A stretch of 64,000 nt of DNA from Cryptomeria japonica (taxonomy: Eukaryota; Streptophyta; Pinopsida; Cupressales; Cupressaceae), in assembly GCF_030272615.1 (NCBI RefSeq), contig NC_081409.1, forward strand, positions 874,688,594 to 874,752,593. Reading direction: 5' to 3'. This document shows, piece by piece, positions 11,166 to 23,085 of the stretch. The position numbers and the translations under genes are program-made. The notes below the pieces were generated by a model. That model had not been told where the DNA came from, ran no database searches, and saw only the letters and a list, made by a program, of their open reading frames with translations. Numbering within the stretch: position 1 is the stretch's first letter; each line of letters begins with the position of its first letter.

Positions 11166-12430
11166 TGTAGACACTTAAAAATAATTATTTTTTATTCCTC
11201 ACACAATTAATTAATTAATTATGTTAATTCAAATTCTCCTCAATATTAATTAAATATAATTGATATTGTCACTATAGTATGTGTCTGATTTATTTAATAA
11301 ATCAATCCCTTTCTTTATTCTTCTAAAAGATTAAATCTTCACAAATCTTCCTCTTGGATAATTAATTTCAATTAATTAGTTAACCCACATGATTCCTACA
11401 AACCATCTTCTTAATTCATCATTAACCTAATAAAGTCTTCTAGAAACTCCCTAAACTCACTTAACCTTATTCTTCTAATTTTTAATTCCCTCCACTCATT
11501 CTCTCTCCTAGTCAAATCCTCCTACAAATCCTAATCCCACCTAACATTTCCTCTAATCCCCTCCTAATGAGTTGCTAATGGCTAATCATTATGACTAGTC
11601 ACGAAGTCAACTCCTTGTCCCTTCCATCCAACCACTAGCTTTTAATGCTCTTTTCCTAGGTGAATGTAAAATCTTCAAAATCTCACAATCCTCTAGGCAT
11701 CTCCTCTCCCAGGGAATTTTTAATTCCTTCTTATTCCTCCAATCCCCATGATTATCCCTTTTTGGAGAATTTTAAATTCCTCCTCCCCATTCTTCAAGGA
11801 ATGTCACATCCCTTGCTCCTCTCAAGGCACATTGGGAAGTCTTCCCAATGCACTTTTCTCTTCTCAAGGTACCTTGGGAAGTCTCCCCAAAGTACCTTGA
11901 GGAGTGTGGAGACAAGAAATACCTTTAAGGCATATCTCTTGGTCTCCACACCCTCTCTTGGGCCTTGTGTGAGCTCACAAGCAATCCTAGCCCTTCATCT
12001 TGAATCCATCCTAGCCATCCATTCTTTCTCTCCTCTTCCTATAAATTGAGGACTCCATCCCTCCATTCTTCATCTCCAAGTTTAGTAATCTTATGTTGTC
12101 CTTTCGAGCCCAGGAAATCATCTTGGCAACCTTATCATGTTCAAATCATATCTCATCCACACTTGATCATCTCATCCTTATCATCTTCCAAATCCATTCC
12201 ATTTGTGCACAACATTAGAGAGCAATCCACATCAAGCAAGCAAGAGGAGCACATCAAGTTGAGCATCACCAAGGGGCGTCTTTACTTCATCAAGCTCAAT
12301 CCAAGGGAGAGGTATAAGGTTTTGTGAGGTATATGCATCTTATTCATGTTTGCATGTTATTTGGAGTCATGTCTTTGATTTCATATGATTATATGTTTGA
12401 CTTGCATGCTTATTAACTAATCCACCTCAC
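11166..12430 (+). repeat. 3' LTR of Tat element F (right end approximate)
   Basis: Starts TGTAGACACTTAAAAATAATT with an AT-rich U3, like the LTR of element B. A TATA box (TATAAAT, 12040-12046) is followed by a presumed R-U5. The 3' end is uncertain: copia-type sequence appears from about 12430, so the LTR may be complete (CA near 12434) or truncated by element G. No partner LTR is in the window. Confidence 0.6.
12040..12046 (+). promoter_or_regulatory. TATA box of the element F LTR
   Basis: TATAAAT in a pyrimidine-rich setting about 875 bp into the LTR, a plausible core promoter. Confidence 0.5.
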
Positions 12431-12641
12431 AGGTCTTTTCCCCCTCTTCACTACTTTTGCTATTGATGTCAAAGGGGGAGTGTATAGGAGAGAAAAATGT
12501 TGATCCTAGGGGGATTTTTTTTATTCTTTGATTCTTTCAAGTCCAGTAGCTAGATTCTTGTTGCAGTGTATATATTTTGGTTTTGGTTTGACACTTAGTC
12601 ATTTTTCACTAAGTGTTTCCATCAATGCCAAAGGGGGAGAT
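12431..12641 (+). mobile_element. 3' internal end of copia element G, including its polypurine tract
   Basis: Non-coding sequence containing two purine runs of the type CAAAGGGGGAG. The second (12629-12640) lies directly before the LTR start at 12642. This is the usual layout at the 3' end of these copia elements. The rest of the element is missing to the left. The left boundary is approximate. Confidence 0.65.
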
Positions 12642-13742
12642 TGTTGGCAAGAAATATCGCATTGATGTTCAGATGTTGTCATTGATGGAAACTAGAGTCA
12701 AGTATCCAATCCACAGTTCATGATTCATTCATACTAGAAGATTGATTGAGGTTTGGTGAGGTCTGGTGAGCAGAACAATGTATCTAACAAAGTGTATGGT
12801 TAGCGAATCATTTGTGATGCGTATTTTTCTTTGCAGATCTCAGGGAAGCATTGTGGATGTGTAATATGCCTTATTCTAGGAATATGGCCTCTAGTGATAT
12901 GTCTTATGTAAATTGGAAGATCTGGTAGACGGTTTTCTGTTAGAACAATGTTCATTAGTAGTAACATGTGAAGATTCATTGTGCGGATTGTGCAGAGTTA
13001 TTTTGGAGGTTGTTTGTGTGTTCAAGGATGTTAAGCCAACATGTGGACATTTTGTTTAGGTTCGCTTGGTTGTTTTGGATCAGATTAAGTTGACTTGGGT
13101 AACACGTTTCATTTGTGTGTTATGCGGTTTTTGGTCGGACATGAAATAAACCTAAATTGATGTTGCGGATATATTAGGTTGATTGATTTGATCATTTTTT
13201 AAATTGATGGTTATGTGGAAAGTATGAATGAGCGATTATGTGTAGTTTCACATGCGCAGTTGAACGATTTGTGCTTTGAAATACAACATAATATCATAAT
13301 AGAGCAGTGTTGCAGAGTGGAGTATATTATGCTTAACCAAAACTATTTTAGCACATGCAGATGCTGTTTATCAGTTCAAACATTCTAATTATTATATGTA
13401 ATATTTTGTAAGGCAGTGAGCCTTCCAGGGTTGTAGCCCTTAATGTAATTTGAGCAGTGAGCTGTAGGCAATGTACCTGAATGCACATGTGTTCCCCTTA
13501 TGTAATATTTTTATACCTCTAACAAAGTTTATTAATATTGTGGGTTTGAATCCCATGATGGTTTTTCCCTTAATCAGGTTTCCTTGTAAAAATCTTGGTG
13601 TTATCATGTTGCTAATCTTTTTTTTGTGTTTCTACACTTTAGTTTTCTTAATTTGGATTAAGTGGTTGAAAGAACAGATTAATAAAGTTAACAATTGCAG
13701 AACATTGATTCATCCCCCTCTCAGTGCTCCTTGATTCCAACA
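12642..13742 (+). repeat. 3' LTR of copia element G
   Basis: Starts TGTTGGCAAG directly after the purine tract and ends ATTCCAACA. Just before the end is the CCCCCTCTCAGTG block seen near the 3' end of every copia LTR in the window. The body has no coding frame. Confidence 0.8.
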
Positions 13743-13798
13743 AAATGTCATTTCTAATTCTTTAATGTTGACTTTACTTTTGGTCCAATGATTGATAG
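13743..13798. other. Short spacer between copia elements G and E1
   Basis: 56 bp with no feature seen. The last five bases (GATAG) would be the left target duplication of E1, but its right end is not recoverable. Confidence 0.5.
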
Positions 13799-15060
13799 TG
13801 TTGGCAATTTGGAATTGATTATGTGTTGCATTGATGTTTTGTCATTGATGGCAACACCAGTTGTTTTGGTTGTTTACCGGTTTTCGATTGGTTGCGGTAG
13901 AGTGGTTGATTATGATATTGATCCGATAGGATTTAGTATGCTTTGGTTTGTGGAATTGGTTTGGATCTTTCATTCATGCTATTAAGATGTGTATCATTAT
14001 CAGTTGGTTTGGGATTTGATGACTCAAGAGCTATCATTTGTTCTAGTAAGCCTTTTGATCACTGGTAAGGGTTTTACTGGCAGACCTTTGTTTAAGATCT
14101 TTTGATGCATGTGATAAGTGGTGTTGGTGTGGCTTCTAGATGGATTTCAGGGTGATGTTGGTTATCTTGTTCGTGTTCTAGTTCATCGGTGGTGTTGGAT
14201 TTAGTTTATGGTGACCTATTTTGCGTCCAGTGTTATCTAGGTTATGGACTGGTTTTTGTAACGTGTTGGAGGATGTTTGTAATGTGTTACCGTCAGCATT
14301 TAATGATTGTTTTACATTGTTTTTGGCCTAAGATGACTTGGTTGATCATTGGATTATGGGTTTATGTTATGAATTTATTGTATTATCTTTTAGTTGGTCG
14401 ACCTAATTGTTTAGGTTCTGGGTTGGTATAAATATGATGTAAGATATCTTTGTAGATCATGGTTGGTAGGCCAAGGTTATGGGATGATCTATGTGTGAAT
14501 AATGTTGTAATCATATGAAAATTTTTGGTTTATCATAGGTGATCAAATTGGGTTTGTAAGAGAGGTTTAAGGCCTCTGGTATTGAGCTTAACCAAAACTG
14601 TACTCAAACATAGTAGATGTTATACTTGCAGTTCACTATTCTTTCTAGATTGTAGTCCAATGTTTATGTAGTGAGTGAGGCTTCTTTTTGTGATGAGCAG
14701 TGTGCTCTAGGTTTTTGGCCTTCCTTCATGTGCAAGACCCTCATATTATAATCACATACTTACTGTAGAAGTATTATCCGATGATGGGCAGGCTTCCCAC
14801 CATGGTTTTCCTCTTTTTCAGGTTTTCCACGTACAAACCTTGGTGTCATGTGTTATGGATGGATGGTAGCTATTCTATGATTTATGTTTATGTTTAAAGC
14901 TTTATCAATTATTCTGGTATTTGGTTTATGCATTCTGGTATTAAGTTTATGTGTTTCAGTAATAAGGATTTAAATGCTTAAAGTTCTATAATCTGATGAC
15001 AACTGATTCAACACCCCCCCCCACTCTTAGTTGTCCTCTGGTTATCTAAGTTGTCTAACA
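13799..15060 (+). repeat. 5' LTR of copia element E1
   Basis: 1262 bp starting TGTTGGCAATTTGG and ending TTGTCTAACA, immediately followed by a tRNA-Met-type PBS. It has a TATA box at 14427 and a pyrimidine block CCCCCCCCCACTCTTAG near its end. It is related in sequence to the solo LTR 44174-47003. Confidence 0.88.
14427..14433 (+). promoter_or_regulatory. TATA box of the E1 LTR
   Basis: TATAAAT at a position matching TATAAATA (44836) in the related solo LTR. This marks the likely U3/R boundary region. Confidence 0.55.
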
Positions 15061-15061
15061 A

Positions 15062-15073
15062 TTGGTATTAGAG
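15062..15073 (+). other. Primer binding site of E1 (initiator tRNA-Met type)
   Basis: TTGGTATTAGAG directly follows the LTR. It matches the standard copia site TGGTATCAGAGC with one C-to-T change. Confidence 0.8.
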
Positions 15074-15116
15074 CTTGGTCCTCTCTATAGAATCTTAACC
15101 ACTTGAGGAAGATCCT

Positions 15117-15636
15117 ATGGTATCTAGTAGTTCAAGTTCATCTAGTTCATCTGCTGATGCTTTTCGAAGAGAAATTCCTAGGCTTAATGGAACAAATTAT
15201 AGGGTGTGGAAGATTCAGATGGAGGCTCATCTAAGATGTCTTAGAAAGGAGATTTGGGAGATCACTGAGAATGATGTTACATTATTTAAATTGGCATCTG
15301 ACAATCCTCCTCTTGCTAGTCTAGATAAAGAGCTTGTCAATGATTGTAGACATCAAGAAGCCCTGTTGTGTGCACTTTCTGATCAATAAATTATGGGACT
15401 AACTAACAAATCAACTACAAACGCTATATGGGACAAATTGGAGACTCTGAATGGTGACCCTACTGTTAAAATTGTTAAACTTGATGGTTACTAGGTAAGG
15501 TACTAAAATCTGAAGATGGAAGAACATGAAAGGATTACTGCTTTTATGGAGAGAGATAATGAGATTGTTTTGGCAATTTAATTTTGTCATGGATCTCTGA
15601 CCGAAGATGATATAGTTTCTAAAGTACTGAGAGCTT
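15117..15636 (+). pseudogene. Copia gag of E1, 5' part
   Basis: Starts at ATG 15117 with a serine run, then the copia gag N-terminal signature LNGTNYRVWKIQMEAHL. It has TAA at about 15387 where the related E2 protein has Gln, and further nonsense codons follow. The frame can be traced to SKVLRAL at 15636, where reverse element C1 is inserted. The remainder is at 47329. Gag would form the virus-like particle. This copy is disabled. Confidence 0.85.
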
Positions 15637-17306
15637 TGTTGAACACAATATACCACTGAGAGGGGGGTGAATTAGTGGTTCTTGAAATTTTTTCCTCTTA
15701 ACCAACCTTGGAATACCAGTTATAACTCTAAGTATTAAACAATCAAATGGTTAAGATAAATATGGATATCAAAAGAGGAAAACACACAAATGCATAACCC
15801 ACAACACCAGATGTATGAGGAAAACCCAATATGGGAAAAACCTCGGTGAGAAATGTTGTTGGAGTCTACTACTCCAATCTAGCCTCACAATGAAACAAAA
15901 GATTGCAATGATTTAGGGCGCCAACCCAAGCACCAACTTCCAACTCAGTGTTCTAAAATGAAATACAATTTTGATACAATTATAGTACTTGGTGCAAATG
16001 ATTTCTGCAACACCTGATCAATGGATTTCTCCCGGTTAACAACTTCCTCTTCTTCACTGGTTCTCACACTACTGGTTATTAGATTAGTCTCTCTGATCAC
16101 TCATCGGTTAATCATAGTCTCTCATCTCTCTCCCTCAACCTCACACTTCACTATGTCACTCTTGGATGCCTTCTTGACCAATCAGTTCTCATAGGTTAGC
16201 TTGAGTGTTAGAATTACAACAGTTTATTAGTTACTCTATCTCTACTAGTTATAACCCCCTCAATGGTTCAGCTCACTAACCCACACTACAACTTTCACAT
16301 AATTAACTATAAGGCAGACAATCTTTCTCCTTACTCTGACTCTCTTCTCTCTCACACTTCGCATCAAGCAGCAATTGATTCCAGTCTCGAGCTCACATAG
16401 TTATCTTTTATGTTTCCCACCAAAGCAACATTCAAATGGTTTCGTGTTAGGTTTAACCTTCAATAACTCGACCCATATTAGATTTGATCTGATCTTCTTT
16501 TCTAGAGTGATGATCTACATGTCATTGATCAACACCACCTTCCCCTCGCATTCCAATGTGTGTTTTCTATATTTGGCTATCTACACCATGCTTTTCTACA
16601 TTTCTTTGTCAAACACCATTAATGGCTTGGTTGTTTCCTTTGATAAATGGGTAAGAACATTAGATCTTCTTGTAGGATTAGTTCAATCACTTGTCACCTT
16701 ATCTTCCTCAAGCCGCAAGCTTCTGCCATCGTTCCACAAATTGTAGGTTCTTCATAAAATGCTAACCTACTTGCTAACTATTATGTCGATGAACACTTCA
16801 CTAACCTCTGCATGATCACCACCTCGCTTCTACCTATCATCCTTGTCGACATCCATCTATTCTTAGTTTTCTATGTCGGTTTGACATCCTTCATCGACCA
16901 ATATTGACTACCAGTTCAAATCACCTTTTTGGTATAACTTATCTTCACTAATGGGCCTTCATACCTACAAACCTCTTCTCTGTCGGTGGATCAACTTGGC
17001 CTTCCATTTAATATGTTTGTCCTACTACTCATTCCATTTATCAACAACATTAATCTTCTATGAGTATATCGATTTACATCCTTTAGTTGTTCTATTTCTT
17101 GCTTTCTTTTCCTTGTCGGTGGTCCTTCTTTACTGATAGATGATGCATTTCATGTGTACCGATAACCTACATTCTATTTGCTTACATACATATGGATTGA
17201 CATCATCATGTCTTACTTCTCCCATATCGGTCACCACTTCTTGCTCATCGGTAACCATGCCAAACCAATTGACATCAATGACAACCTGATGCCAATAATG
17301 CCAACA
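15637..17306 (-). repeat. 3' LTR of copia element C1
   Basis: 1670 bp and clearly homologous to 42846-47328 once the solo LTR in that copy is removed (about 1648 bp). It starts TGTTGAACACAAT on the plus strand and ends TGCCAACA. The two copies differ at many positions, so the insertion is older than that of element A. Confidence 0.85.
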
Positions 17307-17322
17307 ATCTCCCCCTTTGGCA
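17307..17322 (-). other. Polypurine tract of C1
   Basis: Minus strand TGCCAAAGGGGGAGAT directly precedes the LTR start TGTTGGCA. It is the same arrangement as in element G. Confidence 0.8.
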
Positions 17323-17570
17323 TCGATGTCAACTCACTACAATACTTCACACTTTCAGATTTCTCCCCTTTTGACACAATGACAAAGGGTCAGGGTACTT
17401 CATTCTTCCCCCTTTTATTCATACTTATCTCCCCCTTAGTCAAATCTTTGCTTAGTGATTAAAGCAAGTACTAAGACATATAACTGTAAACTTTCCTTAG
17501 GGTTAGCATGTGGTTCAAGAGTATAGATGCTTCTATGAACTCCCCTTGAACCATATAACTCCTTATAAAC
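17323..17570 (-). other. Untranslated 3' interior of C1
   Basis: Pyrimidine-rich sequence between the RNase H stop and the polypurine tract, with an extra CTCCCCCTT block near 17410-17440. No gene seen. Confidence 0.5.
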
Positions 17571-18290
17571 TTAAGTGCATGAGGCAGGTGACACAACTCC
17601 CAACTTGTGTCTTAAGTACTCAAAAGTGCTTATCAACAATGTTTTGGTGAAGATGTCTACCACTTGTTCTCCTATAGGGACATATCCCATTTTTGCCTCC
17701 TGTCCTTCAATCTTCTCTCTGCGAAAATGATACTTGATGGCTATATGTTTTATCCTTGAATGCATCACCAGGTTCTTTGATATGTTGATGGTACTTGAGT
17801 TATCACACCAGATGAGAATAGGATCAGAGATGACCACCTATATGTCCTTGAGGGTTTTCTTCATCCAAATCATCTGAGAGAAACATGTAGTAGAAATAAT
17901 GTATTCTGCTTCATTAGTTGATAGAGAGATTGAATCATGCTTCTTACTATGTCATGATACCAACCGGTCACCTAGGAGGAATGCACCACCACTTGTTCTC
18001 TTTTGGTCATGAATGCAAACTACCCAATCAATATCTGCATATGATTCCAAGATGAATTCCCCTTGTTTAAAGTACCACAAACCATAATTGAGTGTTCCTT
18101 GTAGGTACCTAGAAATTATGCTTACGACATTCATATGTGACTACTTAGGTCCTGCCTGCACTATATCTAGTCTAGAGGCAGTAAGATACAATAAGTTGCC
18201 TATCATGGATCTATACAATGTTTAATCCACCACCGGTGATTCATCATTCTTTCTTAATTTTCTTCTGATCACCATGGAGGTGTTGGCATT
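17571..18290 (-). pseudogene. Copia RNase H of C1, decayed
   Basis: The minus strand shows the copia RNase H in pieces. The 18134-17952 frame has RYLQGTLNYGLWY, then LESYADIDWVVCIHDQKRTS and GAFLLGDRLVSW. The 17837-17571 frame has WCDNSSTINISKNLVMHSRI, KHIAIKYHFRR and DIFTKTL. Stops separate the pieces and also interrupt the upstream junction (PVVD followed by a stop). RNase H would degrade the RNA template during reverse transcription. This copy is broken. The upstream end abuts the solo LTR that splits the RT. Confidence 0.85.
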
Positions 18291-20533
18291 GGGTTGTCAT
18301 TGATGTCAACCAGTATGGGATGACTACTGGTATGAGGGATGTATGTGCAAAATTGTCATGAAGGAGTACAAGATGAGATATCTTTGATATCACCTTCTCT
18401 TGCAAAATGCAGTTAAGGTAAGGAAGAGAATGTCATTCAAAGGAATGATCACTGCAGTCACTGGTACACAAGTTAGTGCCTGACTTGTGTGGATGAAATG
18501 GTAAGGTTACCGGTATCAATACAGTGTATCACCAGTAAGGAGAGTATGTCAACTGATAAGTGAAGTGTTGACATTGGGAAAGGTGCTTGAGCTATTGTTT
18601 GTGATAAAGAGGCAGAATGTTACCTTAATCACATCAACATAGGAGGAGAAGGATGAATAGGTATTCGGTATGTTGTGTGGTTGCAGAACAGCTAGACTCC
18701 CATTGGATAAAGATGTAGTCATCATGAGAAGCAAATGATTGACAATGTTTGAAGGCTCACACCAGATCTATCAGTGAATCAAAGGAATGCCTCGAGTGCA
18801 TGAATTCAGGGATTTGCATAGGACTGACTGAGAAGGTATATTGAGATGTTGGTACAGATGCAAAGTAATGAGTTTGTCATTTTGACAAACCAGTTGAGAT
18901 ATGGTCTAAGCGGATCAAGAAGAATACAAGGTTAAACAGATGCAGATAGAGGAAAATGGCCTGATTGAAGACAGAGTCTACAGAAGGTTGATGACATGGT
19001 GTCATCAAGAGCGATTATCGGTAATATAGACAAGGTGCATATGTAGAAGACTCCCCATCTGATGAAGATGTGCATAAGGTAGGTTAGCAAGAGTACTGAC
19101 CGATTGAATAGTCCACTAGAAGATAAGCAGAGTGCAAGGTTTATGACATACCAGTTTGAGGGTTTAACTAGTAGGGTTAGTATACCGGTAGATGAACCCG
19201 ATAATGGAATTGGTCGGTGATCTAATCCATATCGACATAGTTATTAAAGAAGAAGAGGATGCCAACATGGAAGCCACATAGAGATGAGGTGGAAAGCATG
19301 CAGAGGTCGGTGGAGTGTCATGCAAAGATAGTTGCCTCTACAAGTGTGCACTTAATATGGATCCCATGAATTGTAGAAGAGATCAGAAGAGTGTGGCTCA
19401 AGGAAGAATGAGAAACAAAGACAAATCAGGGAGCTGGTGTCACCTGGATCAAAGAAATAAAATCAATTTGTGAGAACACCTCAAGAAGGAAACAACAGAG
19501 GTATTAATGGTAGTTTGATAGATGCAGATCGAGATAAAGGGTCATGTTTTCTATATTTGGAAAATGAGTATTGGAAGGCATGAAAATGGCAAAAATCTAC
19601 AGTTGGTTGCCTGGTATATTAGATCGAACAAGATCTGATTGGATTTGGTTTGCCTTGAGGAAAGTGAGGAAACCCTAACCGCCCAAAGTTTAAATTGGTT
19701 TTTGGGGGGAAAACCAGTCTATAAATATGCAAGCCAAAATCAAAGATGGTTGCTACTGGAAGAGAGAGTAGTGTTGTTGAAGAGAGGAAGAGAGGGATTT
19801 TGCACAGTGATTGAGTGTTGCACTCATCAAGGAGATAGAGAAGAGATTAAGTGTGAAGGAGAACCAAGTTGAAGAGTTCAACTAGTAGAAGTGCAAAACT
19901 GGTAGTGTTTATACCAACAGAGAAGAAGAAAAGGTAACTGCAAAGAAGGCAGGCATAGAATCGGCTGAGTGTAGTATCGATGGAGAGAAACAGAGTAGCT
20001 GAAGGAAGTGAGAACCAATAGAGAGAGAGGTGTACCAACACAATAGAGAAGGTGTCTCACCGATAGAGTGAGGTATATGAAATGGTTATAAGATTCACTT
20101 GTAATAGGATGAATAATTTTGAATGTGAAGTGATCTTTGAGATCACTGAGTTGTAGCTTGGTGCAAGGGTTGTAGCTCCTTTGGGTTGTAGCCCATAAAC
20201 TAGTTAGGGGTTGGTGCCCTAAATCAGGGGTTGGTGCTCCTTGGGTTGGTGCCCTGAACATTATAATAGAGATTCATTGTGAGGTTGGATTGGAGTAGTA
20301 GACTCCAACAACATTTCTCATTGAGGTTTTTTCCCATCTTGGGTTTTCCTCATATATACTGGTGTTATGTGATGTCCCTTTATGTGAATGCATTTGTGTT
20401 TTGTCTCCTCACAAACTAGTAAGTATACATTCAGCTAGATCTATTAATCAATATACTTGCATAGAGATAGTTAAAGGGTAAAGTTTGAGAACCACTGATT
20501 CACCCCCCTCTCAATGGTGCATTCTATCTAACA
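18291..20533 (+). repeat. Solo copia LTR inserted in the C1 RT region
   Basis: 2243 bp from TGTTGGCATTGGG to CTATCTAACA with no internal coding region. It has a TATA box at 19720 and the CCCCCCTCTCAATGG block near its 3' end. The C1 RT resumes on both sides (ending ISIP at 20534, resuming MVIRRKLRK at 18290). The flanking bases GGAGG and GGGGA are not a clean duplication, so I cannot prove the original target site. A solo LTR normally arises by recombination between the two LTRs of a full element. Confidence 0.8.
19720..19727 (+). promoter_or_regulatory. TATA box of the solo LTR
   Basis: TATAAATA located about 1.43 kb into the LTR. It is the only strong core promoter motif seen in this repeat. 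Confidence 0.5.
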
Positions 20534-21264
20534 GGGGATACTTATTGGTTTGCAGTCCTGCATTTGAAACTTCTTTAACATATCCTTTGCATACCTAGTT
20601 TGTGAGATAAACATTTCTTTATCTAGCTATGATATCTGCAAACCAAGGAAGTATGACAATTCTCCAAGCATTGACATCTCAAATTTTGATAGCATCTGAT
20701 CAGAAAAATCTTTGCAAAGAGTGTCCTTTTTGCCTCCAAAAATGATGTCATCTACATACACAACCACAACAATCATGTGATTTCCATCTACCTTGATGTA
20801 TAGATTATTGTCAGCACTCCCCTTTTTGAATCCTTGCTCCTTTAGATATTGATCTAGCCTTTAATATCATGCTCTAGGAGCTTACTTTACACCATACATG
20901 GCTTTCTTCAATCAGCACACAGAGGTTTCACCATCATGTAACAGAAACCCTTCTGGTTTGTCCATGTACACTTCTTCCATATTCCATTAAGGAAGGAAAA
21001 TTTTACATCCATTTGATATACCTTATAACCCTTGTAGGTTGAAAAAGCTAGAAACATTCTAATTGCTTCTAATCTAGCCACTAGTGCAAATGTTTCTTCA
21101 AAATCGATGCCCTCTACTTGAGAGTAACCTTTGCACACAAGTCTAGCTTTATGCCTAACAATTTTACCTTCTTCATTCATCCTATTCTGGTAGACCCATT
21201 TGGTGCCAATGATGTTATTTTCTTCTAGTCTAGGGACTAATTCCCAAGTTTTGTTCTTTTCAAT
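20534..21264 (-). pseudogene. Copia reverse transcriptase of C1, decayed
   Basis: The minus strand encodes the copia [21 protein letters not shown] and YQMDVKFSFLNG lie at 21180-20990, and the catalytic YVDDIIFGG at about 20735-20765. The first catalytic Asp (MDVK) is kept, but the following AFLNGELEE region is altered and frames break repeatedly. The C-terminal end (YAKDMLKKF, then KPISIP) stops at the solo LTR junction 20533. It would copy element RNA into DNA if intact. Confidence 0.82.
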
Positions 21265-22431
21265 CTACTGCAACTCTTCTTCCATGGCATCCATCCATTT
21301 CTGAGTTTTGTTGGCCTCATTGAATGTTTTAGGTTCTACTTCATTCATAAGGTAGAAATTGACTTGTTCATCATTTAGCGAAAGTCTTCTCCTAGTTTGC
21401 ACACCATCACTCTTATTAACTAAAATTTGCTCTTCCAGGTGGTTTATCTGCACATACCGGTTAGGGACCTTTTTGGATGCTTCTTCCAGTTCATTGTCTG
21501 ATTGAGCTTCTTCACCTTCATCACCAAAATCATCATACTGGTTCACTTGTTCTTGTCTTCCTTTAAGCATATCTTCATCAACTCTTACATGCACACTCTC
21601 AATAACTCTTCTTAGTCTTTTTTTGAAACATTTATAGGCCTTGATGTTAGTTAAGTAACCAAGGAAGATTCCTTCATCACTCCTAGAATCAAAACTACCT
21701 AAACCATCCTTATCTCTCTTGATGAAGAACTTGCTTCCAAATACCTTGAAGTAATTGACCGATGGTTTCCGGTCATACCACAACTCAGAAGGTGTCATTA
21801 TGTTGTTTTTTCTTGGTTGAACCCAGTTCAAGGTATGTGCAATAGCATGAATCACTTCCTTCCAATACATGTCTAGCAAACTTTCCTCATTTAACATGGT
21901 TTTGGCCATCTCCTTAATTGCCCTATTCTTCCTTTCTACCACACCATTTTGTTGTGGTGTCCTGGGGGTTGAGTATTTCTTTCTGATTCCACATCTTTCG
22001 TAGTAATCTTCAAACTCATTTAATGTGAACTCTCCACCCCAGTCTGATCTTAGGCATTTTAGTTTGCACCCACTTTACTTGTCTACCATCTTCCTAAAGA
22101 TCTTGAATCTGTCAAATGCTTGAGATTTACATTGTAGGAAAGTGACCCATGTCATTCTTGAATAGTCATCAATGAAGAGCATAAAATATCTTTCAACTAC
22201 AAGATATCTTGTCCTAGTCGGACCACATAGATCTATATGCACAAGTTCAAGTGGTCTTGAAGTGTTGTGTTCTTTTGTTCTAAAACTCACCTTGGTCTTC
22301 TTTCCTTTCGCATATTTATCACAAAATGTGCTTACCGGTTTGATGATGTGTGGAATATTTCGTACAAATCCTTTTTTTCTTACTGCAACTAGATTATCAA
22401 AATTAATATGGCCTAATCCTCTGTGCCACAA
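21265..22431 (-). pseudogene. Copia integrase of C1, decayed
   Basis: The zinc-binding N-terminus reads WHRGLGHINFDNL then FCDKYAKGK, so the second Cys of the CX2C pair is Tyr. The core shows VHIDLCGPTRTRY and FIDDYSRMTWV. A break near 21943-22075 removes the region with the second Asp from the open frame. The next frame starts VERKNRAIKEMAKTML, which carries the catalytic Glu, and runs through a C-terminal region (GIFLGY) into the start of RT. Stops and the Cys loss show it is inactive. Confidence 0.82.
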
Positions 22432-22980
22432 CCAGTTTCATCCACTTTTATCAACATGCAATGGGATTCAAAACATTCTTTCAGATTGTATACATTACCA
22501 TCTGACCTCTTTCCTTCGGTAACAGTCTGACCGATACTCTCCTTCTTCATTTGGCAGATGGTAGAATCAAAGGTGAATTTATAACCTTTGTCACACATCT
22601 GACTTACACTAAGGAAATTGTGCTTCAAGCCTTCCACATAATACACATCATGTTCTTTCAGTTTTCCATCAATGTTTAGAGTACCTTTTCCCTTTATTTT
22701 GATGGATGAGTTGTCTCCAAATCTCACTGAACCACCATTCCAATCTACAAGCTTGATAAAAAAAATATTATCACCAGTCATGTGGTTGGAATAGCCACTG
22801 TCTACAACCCATATATTTCTTCTTTCAACATGTAGGACAGTCTGCACTATCAGAATTGATTCTGCTTTGTCCTTTTCTTTCTCAACCCATACTGATTTAG
22901 TTTCTTGCTTCTTATCAACTATAATTTTTTGCTTCAGTTTAACTGTCAGTTCCTGATCAAGATCTATCCTCTTCTACTTG
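22413..22980 (-). pseudogene. Copia protease of C1
   Basis: The minus strand carries WVVDSGYSNHMTGDNIFF, the copia aspartic protease active-site block (DSGxSxHMTG). GTLNIDGKLKEHDVYYVEGL and HNFLSVSQMCDKGYKFTF follow, leading to the integrase. The catalytic Asp-Ser-Gly is intact. Upstream, across a stop near 22980, lies the last zinc knuckle of gag. Confidence 0.82.
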
Positions 22981-23085
22981 ATTTCATGTTCTTACAAAAC
23001 TTTTCTATATGTCCAAACTCTTGACAGTTATAGCGTTTCACATTTTCATTGAAGGGTGAATCTTTGAAACTATTGTAGGACACTG
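22981..23085 (-). pseudogene. C1 gag, C-terminal zinc knuckle (downstream of the Tat C insertion)
   Basis: Minus-strand reading SYNSFKDSPFNENVKRYNCQ, then EFGHIEKFCKN. This knuckle-like motif starts with C-x(5)-H spacing. It joins the frame KSKPV on the far side of element C at 40819 when C and one CACTG copy are removed. Gag zinc knuckles bind element RNA. Confidence 0.7.

Noticed and set aside
16375-16746. Hydrophobic 123-codon ORF (and related 43597-43872) as a membrane protein
   Set aside because: It lies wholly within the C1 LTR on the strand opposite to the element. The hydrophobicity comes from pyrimidine-rich sequence and the two copies are not conserved as a frame.
18286-20538. 5-bp target duplication for the solo LTR 18291-20533
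   Set aside because: Flanks GGAGG and GGGGA do not match at fixed offset, so I report no duplication.
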